The position numbers and the translations under genes are program-made. Below the pieces are notes generated by a model, which worked only from the letters and a program-made list of their open reading frames with translations, was not told the origin of the DNA and did not search any database. From positions 67,604,435 to 67,668,434 of the forward strand of contig CM043950.1 of the NCBI GenBank assembly GCA_014529385.2: DNA of 64,000 nucleotides. The letters are read 5' to 3'. Positions 1 through 10,813 of the stretch are shown here, one piece after another (position 1 is the stretch's first letter; each line of letters opens with the position of its first letter). Source of the stretch: Adiantum capillus-veneris. Lineage: Eukaryota; Streptophyta; Polypodiopsida; Polypodiales; Pteridaceae.

Positions 1-333
1 GAGGAGGGAGCACATACATGAGTTGCTAATTACATCAATGGGATTGAGGGTTCTATCTCCATTTACATAAAAACTCTTATTGTTCATCAGAATTCTGAAT
101 TTTACATCATTCAGATGGCAGTTTCCTATTCCTTAGTTTCCCTTATACTTTTGGAAACCCCAGCATGCGACTTGCAGGAGCACATACATGCATTGCTAAT
201 TACATGATTGGGAATAAGGGTTCTATCTCCATTTACATGAAAACCCTTATTGTTCATCAGAATTCTGGATTTTACATCATTCACATGGCAGTTTCCTATT
301 CCTTAGTTTCCCTTATACTTTTGGCATCCCCAG
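1..333. repeat. Two-copy tandem duplication, 170-bp period
   Basis: The block starting at position 10 (GCACATACATG) recurs at 180, and the two copies stay alignable through the CCCTTATACTTTTGG ends near 154 and 323. Differences are scattered substitutions and small indels, so the duplication is not very recent. The reading frame over the second copy shows no recognisable protein. Confidence 0.85.
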
Positions 334-398
334 AAGTGGAACGTATCAATCCTTGATTGGTCCCATAGGTCACTATGGTCTTCCAGGAACGTTAATAG

Positions 399-400
<2 letters not shown>

Positions 401-459
<59 letters not shown>

Positions 460-463
460 CACA
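401..463 (+). repeat. Compound microsatellite (CT)n(AC)n
   Basis: CT repeats run to about 444 and switch directly to AC repeats until 463. The CT-then-CA order on the plus strand recurs at 1474, 35721, 36270 and 36444. Confidence 0.95.
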
Positions 464-753
464 AAGGAACACAAGCTTACTGCAAACTGGGAACATTCTG
501 GTAGTGCATCAGCATACAAATCTGAAGTAGACATGCTACAAAGGCAGGCAATTTGTAGAAAAGCAGATCTTACCAGTTTGGAAACTCGAGGATACAGAGC
601 AAACCCTAAACCGGCACGTCAGCCCGGCGACCCGTACGCGTGGAGCCCTCCAAATCCTCTTCCTGAACGCGCGTCAGCTCTTCAGGTCTGCACGCATCAG
701 ACCAACAAAACTTAGCCGAGCCTCTCTATCCCTCTCTTGTGTCTGCGGCTCTG

Positions 754-791
<38 letters not shown>

Positions 792-1142
792 ATTTCATCT
801 CTGGCCTAGGTGACTTCGCACATTTTCTATCTTCGTATTCTTACCAAATTAGAACTCATCAAAAAGACAATTTGAGGTTGATCGTTTCAAAAAGGTTGCA
901 ACGTAAACGCATTTGCACCTCGGAAGACAATTTAGGTTTTGATTGTTTCACAAAAGGTTCCAAACGTGTTTACATTTGCAAATGGGCAATGACCCCAATG
1001 AAATCCAAGAACGATCGGTCGATCAACTCACCTAGCCTTATCGTCCACATTGCTTATTCACAAGTCAACATTTTAAATATCTTCTTTGGCAAAAATAAGG
1101 TTAGATCTAAAAAGACCACACTTGCAAGGAGGGGGGAGGGAT
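464..1142. other. No gene recognised; GC-richer patch and a (CT)n tract
   Basis: The stretch contains a (CT)n tract at 757-790 and a GC-rich patch at 590-720. The only long open frame (737-1180) is driven by the CT tract and resembles no family I know. The last 15 bases before 1143 are purine-rich (AGGAGGGGGGAGGG), like a polypurine tract. The LTR that follows may therefore once have been the 3' LTR of a copy lying to the left. Confidence 0.5.
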
Positions 1143-1648
<506 letters not shown>

Positions 1649-1660
1649 TGGTATCAGCAG
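1649..1660 (+). promoter_or_regulatory. Primer-binding site of the non-autonomous element
   Basis: TGGTATCAGCAG follows the 5' LTR directly. It matches the plant initiator-Met tRNA 3' end complement (TGGTATCAGAGC) in the first nine bases and then differs. Confidence 0.7.
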
Positions 1661-2217
1661 CTTCAGGCTCTCCATTGATCCTGTGCTGCATCAACATCAG
1701 GTTCTCCTCCCAAACAATCACAATAGCCAGCGTTTTTGGAAAGCATCAGTGTTTTTGCAGATCATGCCATCATTTTTCCTTCTGGCTGCCAACGCTACAC
1801 TTTTGGGGCATTTTCATCGCCAGAAATCCCTCCATCTACTCTCGTTTTTTGTCAAATCTGGTGTTTTGGATAGCTGCAATGTTTTTGCAGCAGGAGGGCA
1901 ATGCTCAGTTTTTCAACCCTGGATCTTGCCTACTCGATCCGGCTCAGCATCCGATACCTTGCCAGTCCTGTTCCTCTTCATCTGCTACAGATTTCATCCA
2001 TAAACACATGCTGTGTTTTCTCTGTTTACAGCCCATCAGGGACAGTAGCTTTGATTCCCCACCCTCCTACACCGTCTGCATCACTCTGGACCCTGTCGGG
2101 AGTGTATGAGCACGCTGAAATCGTTGGACAGCAGTGTTTTCATCACCCCAGAGTTGCGTTTTTGGGGTGGACAGCAGCCACATGGCTTTTGTTTTTCATA
2201 GAGGATGAAGTTACCTC

Positions 2218-3183
2218 CTGCCAGGACACCATCCGGTGGTGGTTCGTGCGGTCTTTCAATGACTGTTGCAGTACAGGGTATCTTTTGCATTGGCTTGATC
2301 ATACACGGACGTACAATCCTTGGGAGATCCATTCATTCCAGCCATCATTTGGCGGTTGCGCACTCCAGATGGGTGGTTTGCTATGGACGCACTTTGCACT
2401 CATTAGAGGAGTTCACACGAGATATGGCCATGCTCGTGGCATATGGGATTTTGACATTCCCAAAGAAGACACCACCATCTTGGGTGGATAGACACTTATC
2501 ACTTGACCTCAACACGTCAGATCACTTGCTTACGCAGGACCATCTACATGGGCTTGGGGAGAGGATCTTAGATCTCTTCTTGGACAGGTTCATTGCTTGG
2601 ATCTACATACTGGAGTGAGACTTCAGTGCTTTGGACTCTCTTGGAGAGTTTACCCGCAAGATGCGAGAGATCAGGCATTCGGCGACTACATCCGGAGTCA
2701 CCCAAAACTTAGCTTGGATGGTAGTGCAGTTGCTCTTCTACACTCCTAGATTAGAGTTGCTTACACTCACCCTCGGTAACCTTACAACAGACTTATCCCC
2801 CGACCTGGGTGGTAAGCCACTCCCAGGTCATTCACATTGAGAGCCACACCGAGTTGTGGTTTGGTGGCGTTGTTGGCGTGTATTATATTTTGGTTGACAT
2901 CGAAGGATTGGAGGCAGGAGATACAGGCAAGACGGCGCAGACAGATTGGTCTGGTCTTTCCTCTCCTAAAGGCTCTTCATAGCGCAGACTGCTCAGTCTG
3001 GCTTCCCTTCTTCATACAGGATGATTACGGTGCAGACAGTTTGGTCTAACTACACCTCTTCTCAAAGGCTCTTCACAGCCCAGACTGTTGAGTCTGGCTT
3101 TCCCCTCATCTTGGATTACCCTATCTACTGACAGGACACCATCTCATGGTGGTTCATGCGGTCTCTCGATGATTGTTGCAGCT
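2218..3183 (+). repeat. Internal duplications within the non-autonomous element
   Basis: Two pairs are visible. The segment around CAGGACACCATC at 2220-2273 recurs at 3131-3182. A segment of about 76 bp starting CAGACAG at 2938 recurs at 3033 and includes the shared AAAGGCTCTTCA. The interior therefore looks built from duplicated non-coding blocks and not from decayed pol. Confidence 0.7.
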
Positions 3184-3679
3184 TATAGTAGCGTCTACAA
3201 TGCATACTGCTTAGTCTATCTTTCCTTGATTCGAAGGACGTTTACGGTGCAGATTGCTACATCTACCCTTCTTGGAGTTTTTCACAGTTTAGCCACCTGG
3301 CTACACTAGGTTACAGGTTCATGCATTGACAAGCTTCCCATCATTCTCATGATGGTTCATGGGCTTCCCCATTTTCTCCAGACAGTTTGACTACAGACAC
3401 CACAGATCCTATTGAGCAGGACACTTGCAGACCTATTGGCACTTCTTTTACGACAAGGAGTTGTTTTCACACTCAGTTTAGGACCTTCACACAGTATCTT
3501 TACCCTGTATCGGCGGAGTATAGCAATTTGCTACACTACTCGTGATGACACTTTACCATGGAGATCTCTCGGTGGTTTGGACACCCCAGATTGTTGCAGA
3601 CATCGCAACAGACATCTTCATCATTTGGCTCACATCTCGGCTTCATGCAGTTTGTTCAACATTCGGTTCTAAGAGGGGG

Positions 3680-3990
3680 TGCTAGATTTACACCACTCTG
3701 CTACTTCACAGGTCTAGGGCATGCATGTACAGCTAGTGTACCTCCGAGTTGGCCACCCTTTGCATATGCATATAGACTACAATGTCCGGTCGCCCACCTT
3801 GTCTTGGCACCCTTATATTTCTTTTTTTTCTTGTTGGGTCATGGGGGCTTTTATATGGCATTGCCCTACCTCCCCCTTGGGCACCTATATACGGGGTCAG
3901 GGAATTCCCATAGTCATAGTCTAACATACAATGTATGTGCAGGTCTTGTGGTTGATGGTATTCATGGGGGGCTGATCGCCCCCTCCTCTC

Positions 3991-4073
<83 letters not shown>

Positions 4074-4090
4074 GCACACATGAACTCTCA
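3680..4090 (+). repeat. 3' LTR of the 1143-4090 element
   Basis: It aligns with the 5' LTR from its TGCTAGATTT start through the (CT)n tract (3993-4070) to TTTCGCACACATGAACTCTCA. It lacks the CA block of the 5' copy. The purine run at 3671-3679 directly precedes it as the polypurine tract. Confidence 0.78.
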
Positions 4091-4250
4091 AAGGGGGAGA
4101 GAGAATGAAAGAGATAGGTGCAACATGCTTGCATAGCTAGCTACACTCCTACTCATCAGCCCAAGATAAATAGAGGCTCCCTTATGCTTCCATTAGCTAT
4201 ACCATGTGAGTTGCCTTCAGTTGCACGGTACAATTGTTGGGTAGAATGAT

Positions 4251-4289
<39 letters not shown>

Positions 4290-4560
4290 GTGATGACAAC
4301 ATATAAACAGTGTAACAATTGTAGAGGCATAGAGAGAGAGAGAGAGAGGGAAGACAGTAGCTATCTTTCAAAAAATTGAAATTCCATCTTGATAATCTAA
4401 GTTGAACTCAACGAGTATGTAAGAGAGAGGGTAGAAGGAGCATGCCCCTACATGCAGGCCTAGCCTCTCAACTAAATAAAATAATGATGTCAACAACTCC
4501 TCCCAACCAACCCCTATATATAGTCTTCTATTTAGGCCCCCATGAATGTTATTCATGCTC
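4091..4560. other. Microsatellites and probable LTR relic of a minus-strand chromovirus
   Basis: The stretch holds an (AC)n tract at 4252-4287 and a (GA)n tract at 4330-4349. It lies just beyond the minus-strand chromodomain at 4600-4740, where a 3' LTR would be expected, and contains a TATA-like CTATATATAG near 4515. No matching second LTR was found, so the LTR assignment is inference. Confidence 0.4.
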
Positions 4561-5309
4561 TTAGCCTTGGAGCCTGACTTGCCCTATGCCAAGGGTTTTC
4601 ATACTCAAAAACAAAAGTGGAAAGTCTTTTCTTCAATTTTCTCAAGTGGCTCCTTCTTCAAGTCTATCTTTCCACCTAACTAATGCTTGATGACAAGTGA
4701 AATGTTGTGTTCCCAATACGTGAAAATCCATCACTCATTTGGGTTCATGCAGTAAATTAGGAGGTTCAATGAAGTCTCCTAAGATACCTTGATTAACAAC
4801 ATTGTCGTCCCTTTAAACCATGTTTCTAAGCAACTTACATAAAAGAATGGATTATTTTCCCTACTTGCTTGATTATTGTAAATGGACCACAATATCTTTG
4901 AGATATCTTAGGTGTGGTTCCAATCTTTAAACATTCTGAGTGTTTTGGAACCTTGAAGAACACCTCTTCACCTCCTTGAAAGTAAGTTGATGACACCTTT
5001 TGTCAGAATACTTCTTATAACTATCTTGTGCTTGTGGAACATTTTGGCAAGCAACTTGAAACATGTCCATATGGTCTTACATAAATTCCATGAAGTGCTA
5101 AAGATTTTATGTGGCTAACCCAACTATAACTAGTGACCTAGGTTGAAAGCCATACATTAGCATAAATGGACTAAATTTTGTAGTCATATGTGTTGCACTG
5201 CTATGAACAAATTCCAAGATGGGGAGATAACCTTCTCAACTTGTTTATGTCTTGCTTGTATGCTCTTAGCATATCTTCAAGCACTTGATTGACCTTTTAG
5301 TTGACCATA
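4560..5309 (-). pseudogene. Ty3/gypsy chromovirus integrase C-terminus and chromodomain, decayed
   Basis: Read on the minus strand from 5309, the translation passes through integrase-core text (a KHKQVEKVISPSWN-like block), then the GPF/Y-type module (HSECLKIG, QRYCGPFTI), then a chromodomain (ALVRWKDRLEEGAT). Frames change repeatedly and stops are frequent. The layout matches the related minus-strand copy at 54100-54645. The 5309 edge is the insertion point of the copia element. The same integrase resumes at 10814 on its other side, where the text reaches the ...EIDG that normally precedes QTE. Confidence 0.85.
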
Positions 5310-5501
5310 TGTTGGGGTATAAAGCCCAATGTGGTCGCCCAGGTAAGTGGGCGGGCCACCAGGTATGTACACATATTCTTTTGTAAAAACCTAATAAGAA
5401 CTCACTATGCTCTACACATTACAGTAGAGCGAGTTCACCATATCGTCGTGCTCTTCTTCTCGCACTCTCTCTCCCGTCGCACTTCCGCTCGTACTCCTTC
5501 A
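5310..5501 (+). repeat. 5' LTR of copia element 5310-10813
   Basis: The LTR runs TGTTGGGGTATAAAG...CTCCTTCA. It differs from the 3' LTR by three substitutions (in GGGCGGGCC, in CCACC and in CTCCCGTC). The TG...CA termini and the flanking pair CCAT fix the ends. Confidence 0.95.
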
Positions 5502-5503
5502 AC

Positions 5504-5515
5504 TGGTATCAGAGC
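5504..5515 (+). promoter_or_regulatory. Primer-binding site, initiator Met-tRNA
   Basis: TGGTATCAGAGC lies two bases after the LTR end. It is the standard plant copia primer for minus-strand cDNA synthesis. Confidence 0.95.
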
Positions 5516-6552
5516 TTAGATCGAGGCTCGGGGCAGCACTGCAGGAGGCTAGAGTCACCAACTCAGATTGGAGTGAAATTCGACAGGCGAAGACACGGCC
5601 CCAAGCCTCGATCTCGGCCACCGTTCGGCTTCGACAAAGGTCTGCGCAGGCCATTTTCGACTACGTGGTCTCAACGGGTGCAGATCTGACTCTGCAAGTT
5701 TGGGGTTTTCGGCCTACGACTGCAGGTGCTGAGGATATCGACACTCCCAGAGTGTTGATTTGTGGTTGTCTACACATCGAAGGACGGATCATAGTTCTTG
5801 GAGGCGTGTCACATACGACAAGGGCACATCTACACACAGACTGTAGGCGACATCCACTAGTTCATCAAGTAGCTTGTGTTTGCTGCTTGATATTCCAGAT
5901 TTCATCCTGACATTGCAGGTACTTCCACATGGGATGTATTGTCAGAGATGATGTATGTCTGTTGAGGGTTTGCTGGCTGTGAGTCACGCAGCAAACAACC
6001 GCCGCAGCGGTTACAGCATACAGTGGGAAATTTGTGGATGTATGACTTTGTGGTAAGTCTATGTACTGTTAGATTTACTGCAGCCTTTGTTGAGGGTCGA
6101 GTGAGGTTTTATTGAGCTGGGGGATTCTCGAATGTTAAGATCCTTTCGGTGATACAGGTCTTGGAGCGATCCCTCGAGCACCCTTAGATAGGCAGCTAGG
6201 ATGTGTTGACTGTGAGTTAGACAGTTGGGATTGCATCTTTGCTTTACTGCCGTTGAGGCATTGTCGCAGTCTATGCTTATAGGACAGTGACAGGACTGTC
6301 AGAGACAGTACAGGCACATGACAGGTTTACCCGCAACTTACAGTGTCAGAGAGACAATGTGTTTTTGAGCTGTTTTTGGTCTGTTTTTTAGTACACCAGA
6401 GCCATTTTACAAAGGAGACTCTGCCAAAATTTCTGCAGAATCTGAAGCTTTCTTGGTTCATTTGACAGGTTGATATTGGTTCAGAGGTCAGTTTACAGGG
6501 GAAACTCTGCCGAATTTTTTCCCAGAAAAGTAAATTACTGTGAAGCGTAGCT
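5516..6552 (+). other. Untranslated leader of the copia element
   Basis: About 1 kb separates the primer site from the gag ATG. Only short open frames without recognisable domains are present. The packaging signal would be expected here, but no specific structure can be named from sequence alone. Confidence 0.7.
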
Positions 6553-8019
6553 ATGACTGGATCACAGGACACTGCTCTTTACAATATCAAGAAGCTGGAT
6601 AGAACCAATGTCCCATTGTGGAAGAAGCAGATTTGGCACGTGTTGGTACAAAAGAAGCAGATAAAACCTATAAAGCTCAAGGGGATAAAACCAGAAGATA
6701 TGGACGAAGATGAATGGAGCGAAATGGATGAATTGGCACTTTCTACCATTATGCTGACTTTGGCAGAAAGCGTTTACTTCAATGTAGCAGACGAGATGTC
6801 GGCTTATCAAGCATGGTTAAAGCTGAGTGATCTTTATGAGAAGAAGAGTGCAGCTTCACAGGTATACTGGCTTAAGAAGCTTGTTGACTTGAAGATGAAA
6901 GAAGGGACACCTATGTCCAATCATCTGAATGAATTCAACACAATCTATAGTCAGTTGTCAGCTCAAGGTGTCAAGTTTGATGAACCTGTTAGAGCTATGT
7001 TCCTGTTGATCACATTGCCGGAAAGTTGGGACACTTTTCGCACAGCTTTGAGTAATTCTGCACCTCCAGATGGTTTGAACATAGCAGGTGTAGAAGGAAG
7101 TCTGCTTACTAAAGAAACCAATAGAAAGACAATGGACAAAGGCAAAGGAACAGCCTTAGTTGTCAGGGGAAGGACCAAAGAAAAGTACAAAGGTGGAAAG
7201 AGGAATCAGTCTCCTAGCAAGTCCCGCAGTGCTAAAGGCAAGAGTGACATAGAATGCTACCATTGTGGCAAGAAGGGTCACATGAAAAGAGACTGCAGAG
7301 AATGGAAAGCAGAAAAAGGCAAAGAGAAAGCTGAAGACCATGGTGAGAAGAACAAGTCCTCAGTGAAGATTCAAGAAATAAATGTGAAAAACACTGTTGC
7401 AGAGGATGACAGTCTAGTGTCAGGAGACATCTACTTCTTGAAGAATACAATGGACTCAGCTCTTCTTACAACATCTGATGGAAATGCAATGAGTGACTGG
7501 ATTATAGACTCAGGGGCATCACTTCATGTGTCTCCAAACAAGGAGTGGTTTACTTCTTATGTGACCACTAAAGATCATGTTCGGCTAGGCAATGGGAAGA
7601 CATGTGAGATCTTAGGTGTTGGAGATGTTCAATTGAAGTTTCAGAATGGCTCTTCTTTCACGCTGAAGAATGTGAGACATGTTCCCGCAATTACAAAGAG
7701 CTTGATCAGCACAGGTTTACTTGATGATGCTGGCTACGTCACCACTTTTGGACAGAACATGTGGAAGATATCCAAGGGTTCTATGACAGTAGCACATGGA
7801 GTAAAGTCTGGAGGACTTTACATGATTTATGTATCAAATGTCTCTAAAAATGTAATCAATGTAACCGAGCAGCCGAACGTTTCTTTGTGGCATAGCCGGT
7901 CAGGACATATGTCCAAGAAGGGAATGGAAATCTTGTCTCGTTCTGGTTATTTGTCTGGCTTTTCAGTTAATGATTTTGAATTCTGTGAACATTGTCTGTA
8001 TGGTAAGCAAACACAGTAG
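6553..8019 (+). CDS. Copia gag, protease and pre-integrase region (stopped by TAG)
   Basis: The 488-residue frame begins at an ATG after the leader. The gag part (about residues 1-225) has the copia gag signatures WKKQIWHVLV and LPESWDTFRTALS. A CCHC zinc knuckle (CYHCGKKGHMKRDC) lies near residue 235. The protease active site DSGASLHV lies near residue 318, in WIIDSGASLHVS. The pre-integrase zinc-binding module LWHSRSGHMSKKG...FCEHC closes the frame. A TAG at 8017-8019 ends it, but the same frame continues into integrase without a shift. The minus-strand relative at 60814-62418 reads through the same place, so the stop looks like a point mutation of this copy. Confidence 0.93.
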   Translation: MTGSQDTALYNIKKLDRTNVPLWKKQIWHVLVQKKQIKPIKLKGIKPEDMDEDEWSEMDELALSTIMLTLAESVYFNVADEMSAYQAWLKLSDLYEKKSAASQVYWLKKLVDLKMKEGTPMSNHLNEFNTIYSQLSAQGVKFDEPVRAMFLLITLPESWDTFRTALSNSAPPDGLNIAGVEGSLLTKETNRKTMDKGKGTALVVRGRTKEKYKGGKRNQSPSKSRSAKGKSDIECYHCGKKGHMKRDCREWKAEKGKEKAEDHGEKNKSSVKIQEINVKNTVAEDDSLVSGDIYFLKNTMDSALLTTSDGNAMSDWIIDSGASLHVSPNKEWFTSYVTTKDHVRLGNGKTCEILGVGDVQLKFQNGSSFTLKNVRHVPAITKSLISTGLLDDAGYVTTFGQNMWKISKGSMTVAHGVKSGGLYMIYVSNVSKNVINVTEQPNVSLWHSRSGHMSKKGMEILSRSGYLSGFSVNDFEFCEHCLYGKQTQ

Positions 8020-10272
8020 CCACATAAGCATAGAAGCAGTAGAAGAGATACACAGTTGGCACTTGTTCATAGTGATTTGTGTGGACCTATGCCTAAGCTA
8101 TCTCTAGGGGGAGCTTCTTACTTTATGACATTTATAGATGATTACTCGAGGAAAGTATGGGTTTACTTTCTCAAGCACAAGGATGAAGCGTTTAGTGTTT
8201 TCAAAACGTTTGTGACACTTGTGGAGAATCAGAGTGGCAAGAAGCTTAAATGCTTACGCACTGACAATGGTGGAGAGTATGTTTCAAAGGCCTTTCAGGA
8301 CTTTTGTGAGTCAAAAGGTATAAAACGTGAACTTACTGCTCCTTACAATCCTCCTGAAAATGGTGTTGCTGAGAGGATGAATAGGACCATACAAGAGAAG
8401 GTCAGAAGTATGTTGTCTAATGCACAGCTGCCAAATGGGTTTTGGGCTGAAGCTGTATCAACAACTGTTCATCTTGTAAATAGATCTCCTAGCAAGGTTT
8501 TGCAGAAGGATTCAGTGCCAGAGATGGTATGGTCAGGCAAAATGCCCTCATACAAGCATCTCAGAGTCTTTGGTTGTGAGGCATATACTCACGTTCCAAA
8601 GGAATTTAGGAATAAACTTGAGCCAAAGAGTAGAAAGTGCATCTTTCTAGGCTATGGTAATTCTGGTGAGATGGGGTACAGACTTTGGGATCCCAAATCC
8701 AGAAAGGTTGTGCGCAGCAATGATGTTCACTTTAATGAATCCAAATATCATTCTAAACCAGAGAGGGTTGAGGAGATTAGAAGAGTTGTCTTCCAAGAAG
8801 ATGGACCTGCACGTGCAAGACAAAATGTCAGAGCTCAAGAGGAGCAAGGACAGGATAGATTGGAACCACAGGTTGTGGCTGAGCCTGAGCCACCTATTGT
8901 GCGTAGATCTGGACGTGTCACGCGACCTCTTGATAGGTTTGTTCCATCTATGAACTATGTCATGTTGACTAATTGCAATGAGCCTTCATGTTACAAGGAA
9001 GCAGTGCAAATGAAGGACTCCGAGAATTGGCAATTGGCCATGCAGTCAAAGATGACAGCTCTGCATAAAAACAAGACATGGAAGCTAGTTAAATTACCAC
9101 AGGGCAAAAAGGCACTACCTTGTAAATGGGTTTACAGGTATAACATCACCGCTCATGATAGTCAGCCAAAGTACAAAGCAAGGCTTGTTGCCAAGGGCTT
9201 TAAGCAAGAACAAGGCATTGACTTTGATGAAGTCTTCTCTCCGGTGGTCAAAATGACTACATTGAGATACTTTCTTGCATTGGTTGCCATATTAGATTTG
9301 GTGTTGCACCAAATGGATGTCAAGACAGCGTTCTTGCATGGTGATTTAGATGTGGAAATTTACATGCAGCAGCCAGAAGGGTTTGTTGGGAAAGGCAAGG
9401 AAGATCGGGTATGCCAGTTGTTAAAGAGTCTTTATGGCTTAAAACAATCACCGAGGGCATGGTACCATAAATTCCACAAGTTTATGCTTTCTCAAGGCTA
9501 CAAACGTAGTGAGTTCGATCACTGTCTATATACAAAGAAGGCTAAGGATGGTAGTTGGCTGATCCTTATTTTGTATGTGGATGACATGTTGATTGCTGGC
9601 AAGCACTTGGAAGAAATTTCAGCTTTGAATTCAAAGATGGCAAAATCGTTTGACATGAAAGACATGGGTGAGGCAAGTCATATACTTGGTATGTGCATTG
9701 AGAGAGACAGATCAAAGAAGTTGATTTGGTTATCTCAAACAGAGTATATTGACAAGGTTTTGCAACGTTTCAATATGGAGAAGGGAAAGGCACTGAGTGT
9801 TCCATTGCCACCATATGTGAAACTTAGCAAACAAGATTGTCCTGTGTTTGAGGAAGAACAGGCTGAAATGGATAATATTCCATATGCGTCTGCAGTGGGT
9901 AGTTTGATGTATGCAATGATTGCTACTCGCCCAGACATTGCATTTGCAGTGGGAGTAGTAAGTCGATACATGTCAAACCCAAGCAAGAAACATTGGGAGG
10001 CAATGAAAGGAATATTGAGATACCTGAAAGCTACAAAGAGTATGCGTATATGCTATGGGAGTCAGGAGCTAAGTGTAAAGGGTTTTGCAGACTCAGATTA
10101 TGCAGGTGACTTAGACAATCGAAGGTCTACGTCAGGGTATGTCTTTACATTGGCTGGTGGAGCAGTATCATGGCGTTCTAGATTACAAGATTGTGTTACT
10201 CAGTCTACTACAGAGGCTGAATATGTTGCAGCATCAGAGGCATTCAAGAATCAATTTGGCTTAATCGACTAG
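8020..10272 (+). CDS. Copia integrase, reverse transcriptase and RNase H
   Basis: This is in frame with gag after the 8017 stop; the first ATG is at 8056. Integrase catalytic residues are visible in TFIDDYSRKVWVYF, LRTDNGGEY and NGVAERMNRT. The copia RT follows with CKWVYRYN, ARLVAKGFKQ, MDVKTAFLHGDL, SLYGLKQSPRAWY and the catalytic YVDDMLIAG. RNase H begins with GFADSDYAGDLDNRRSTSGY and continues to TEAEYVAASEAF. A one-base deletion near 10250 (AAGAATCAA where AAGGAATCAA would restore the frame) diverts translation to a stop at 10270. The normal end lies in the next frame to 10532. Integrase and RT look undamaged. Confidence 0.94.
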   Translation, partial: PHKHRSSRRDTQLALVHSDLCGPMPKLSLGGASYFMTFIDDYSRKVWVYFLKHKDEAFSVFKTFVTLVENQSGKKLKCLRTDNGGEYVSKAFQDFCESKGIKRELTAPYNPPENGVAERMNRTIQEKVRSMLSNAQLPNGFWAEAVSTTVHLVNRSPSKVLQKDSVPEMVWSGKMPSYKHLRVFGCEAYTHVPKEFRNKLEPKSRKCIFLGYGNSGEMGYRLWDPKSRKVVRSNDVHFNESKYHSKPERVEEIRRVVFQEDGPARARQNVRAQEEQGQDRLEPQVVAEPEPPIVRRSGRVTRPLDRFVPSMNYVMLTNCNEPSCYKEAVQMKDSENWQLAMQSKMTALHKNKTWKLVKLPQGKKALPCKWVYRYNITAHDSQPKYKARLVAKGFKQEQGIDFDEVFSPVVKMTTLRYFLALVAILDLVLHQMDVKTAFLHGDLDVEIYMQQPEGFVGKGKEDRVCQLLKSLYGLKQSPRAWYHKFHKFMLSQGYKRSEFDHCLYTKKAKDGSWLILILYVDDMLIAGKHLEEISALNSKMAKSFDMKDMGEASHILGMCIERDRSKKLIWLSQTEYIDKVLQRFNMEKGKALSVPLPPYVKLSKQDCPVFEEEQAEMDNIPYASAVGSLMYAMIATRPDIAFAVGVVSRYMSNPSKKHWEAMKGILRYLKATKSMRICYGSQELSVKGFADSDYAGDLDNRRSTSGYVFTLAGGAVSWRSRLQDCVTQSTTEAEYVAASEAFKNQFGLID

Positions 10273-10532
10273 TAATAGATTTGGGAATCAAAGAAGAGAT
10301 GCCTGTGTTATATTGTGATAGTCAAAGTGCTATACAATTGGCTTGCAATCCATTTTATCACTCAAAGACAAAGCATGTGGATGTGAAGTATCATTTCATC
10401 AGGGAAATGCTCGAGGATAAGCAACTTCAGCTTGTCAAAGTTCACACCACAGAAAATCCTGCTGATCTACTTACAAAAGGACTTCCCTCAGAGAGCTTTG
10501 CGCATTTTCGCAAGCAGTTAGGTGTAGGGTAG
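10257..10532 (+). pseudogene. C-terminal RNase H of the copia element, frameshifted
   Basis: In the frame starting near 10257 the text reads WLNRLVIDLGIKEE, then YCDSQSAIQLACNPFYHSKT and HVDVKYHFIREML. This is the usual end of copia RNase H, with the third catalytic Asp in the CDSQSA motif. It completes the polyprotein that the frameshift near 10250 interrupts. The stop at 10530-10532 is 90 bp before the 3' LTR. Confidence 0.9.
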
Positions 10533-10608
10533 TACATCACTTCTCTACATCTCTTGTATATTAGCTTGTATAGTAGCTTCTCTCACACTTAAAGTACCAC
10601 ATTGGACT

Positions 10609-10621
10609 TTAAGTGGGAGGT
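10609..10621 (+). promoter_or_regulatory. Polypurine tract
   Basis: The purine-rich TTAAGTGGGAGGT abuts the 3' LTR. The same tract precedes the LTRs at 16490, 60359 and 60622, linking those non-autonomous copies to this copia lineage. Confidence 0.9.
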
Positions 10622-10813
10622 TGTTGGGGTATAAAGCCCAATGTGGTCGCCCAGGTAAGTGGGTGGGCCGCCAGGTATGTACACATATTCTTTTGTAAAA
10701 ACCTAATAAGAACTCACTATGCTCTACACATTACAGTAGAGCGAGTTCACCATATCGTCGTGCTCTTCTTCTCGCACTCTCTCTCGCGTCGCACTTCCGC
10801 TCGTACTCCTTCA
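10622..10813 (+). repeat. 3' LTR of copia element 5310-10813
   Basis: It has the same length as the 5' LTR (192 bp) and the same TGTTGGGGTATAAAG start and CTCCTTCA end. The flanking sequence after it resumes the minus-strand chromovirus integrase. Confidence 0.95.

Larger units (their letters stand above)
5310..10813 (+). mobile_element. Nearly intact Ty1/copia retrotransposon, Tnt1/Tork-like
   Basis: A 5.5-kb element has 192-bp LTRs (5310-5501, 10622-10813), a Met-tRNA primer site, gag, protease, integrase, RT and RNase H in copia order, and a polypurine tract before the 3' LTR. I count three differences between the LTRs (98.4% identity), so the insertion is recent. Flanks CCATA and CCATC give a target-site duplication with one mismatch. 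The coding region has one nonsense codon (8017) and one single-base frameshift (near 10250), so this copy is probably not autonomous now. It sits inside the integrase gene of an older minus-strand chromovirus. Confidence 0.95.
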
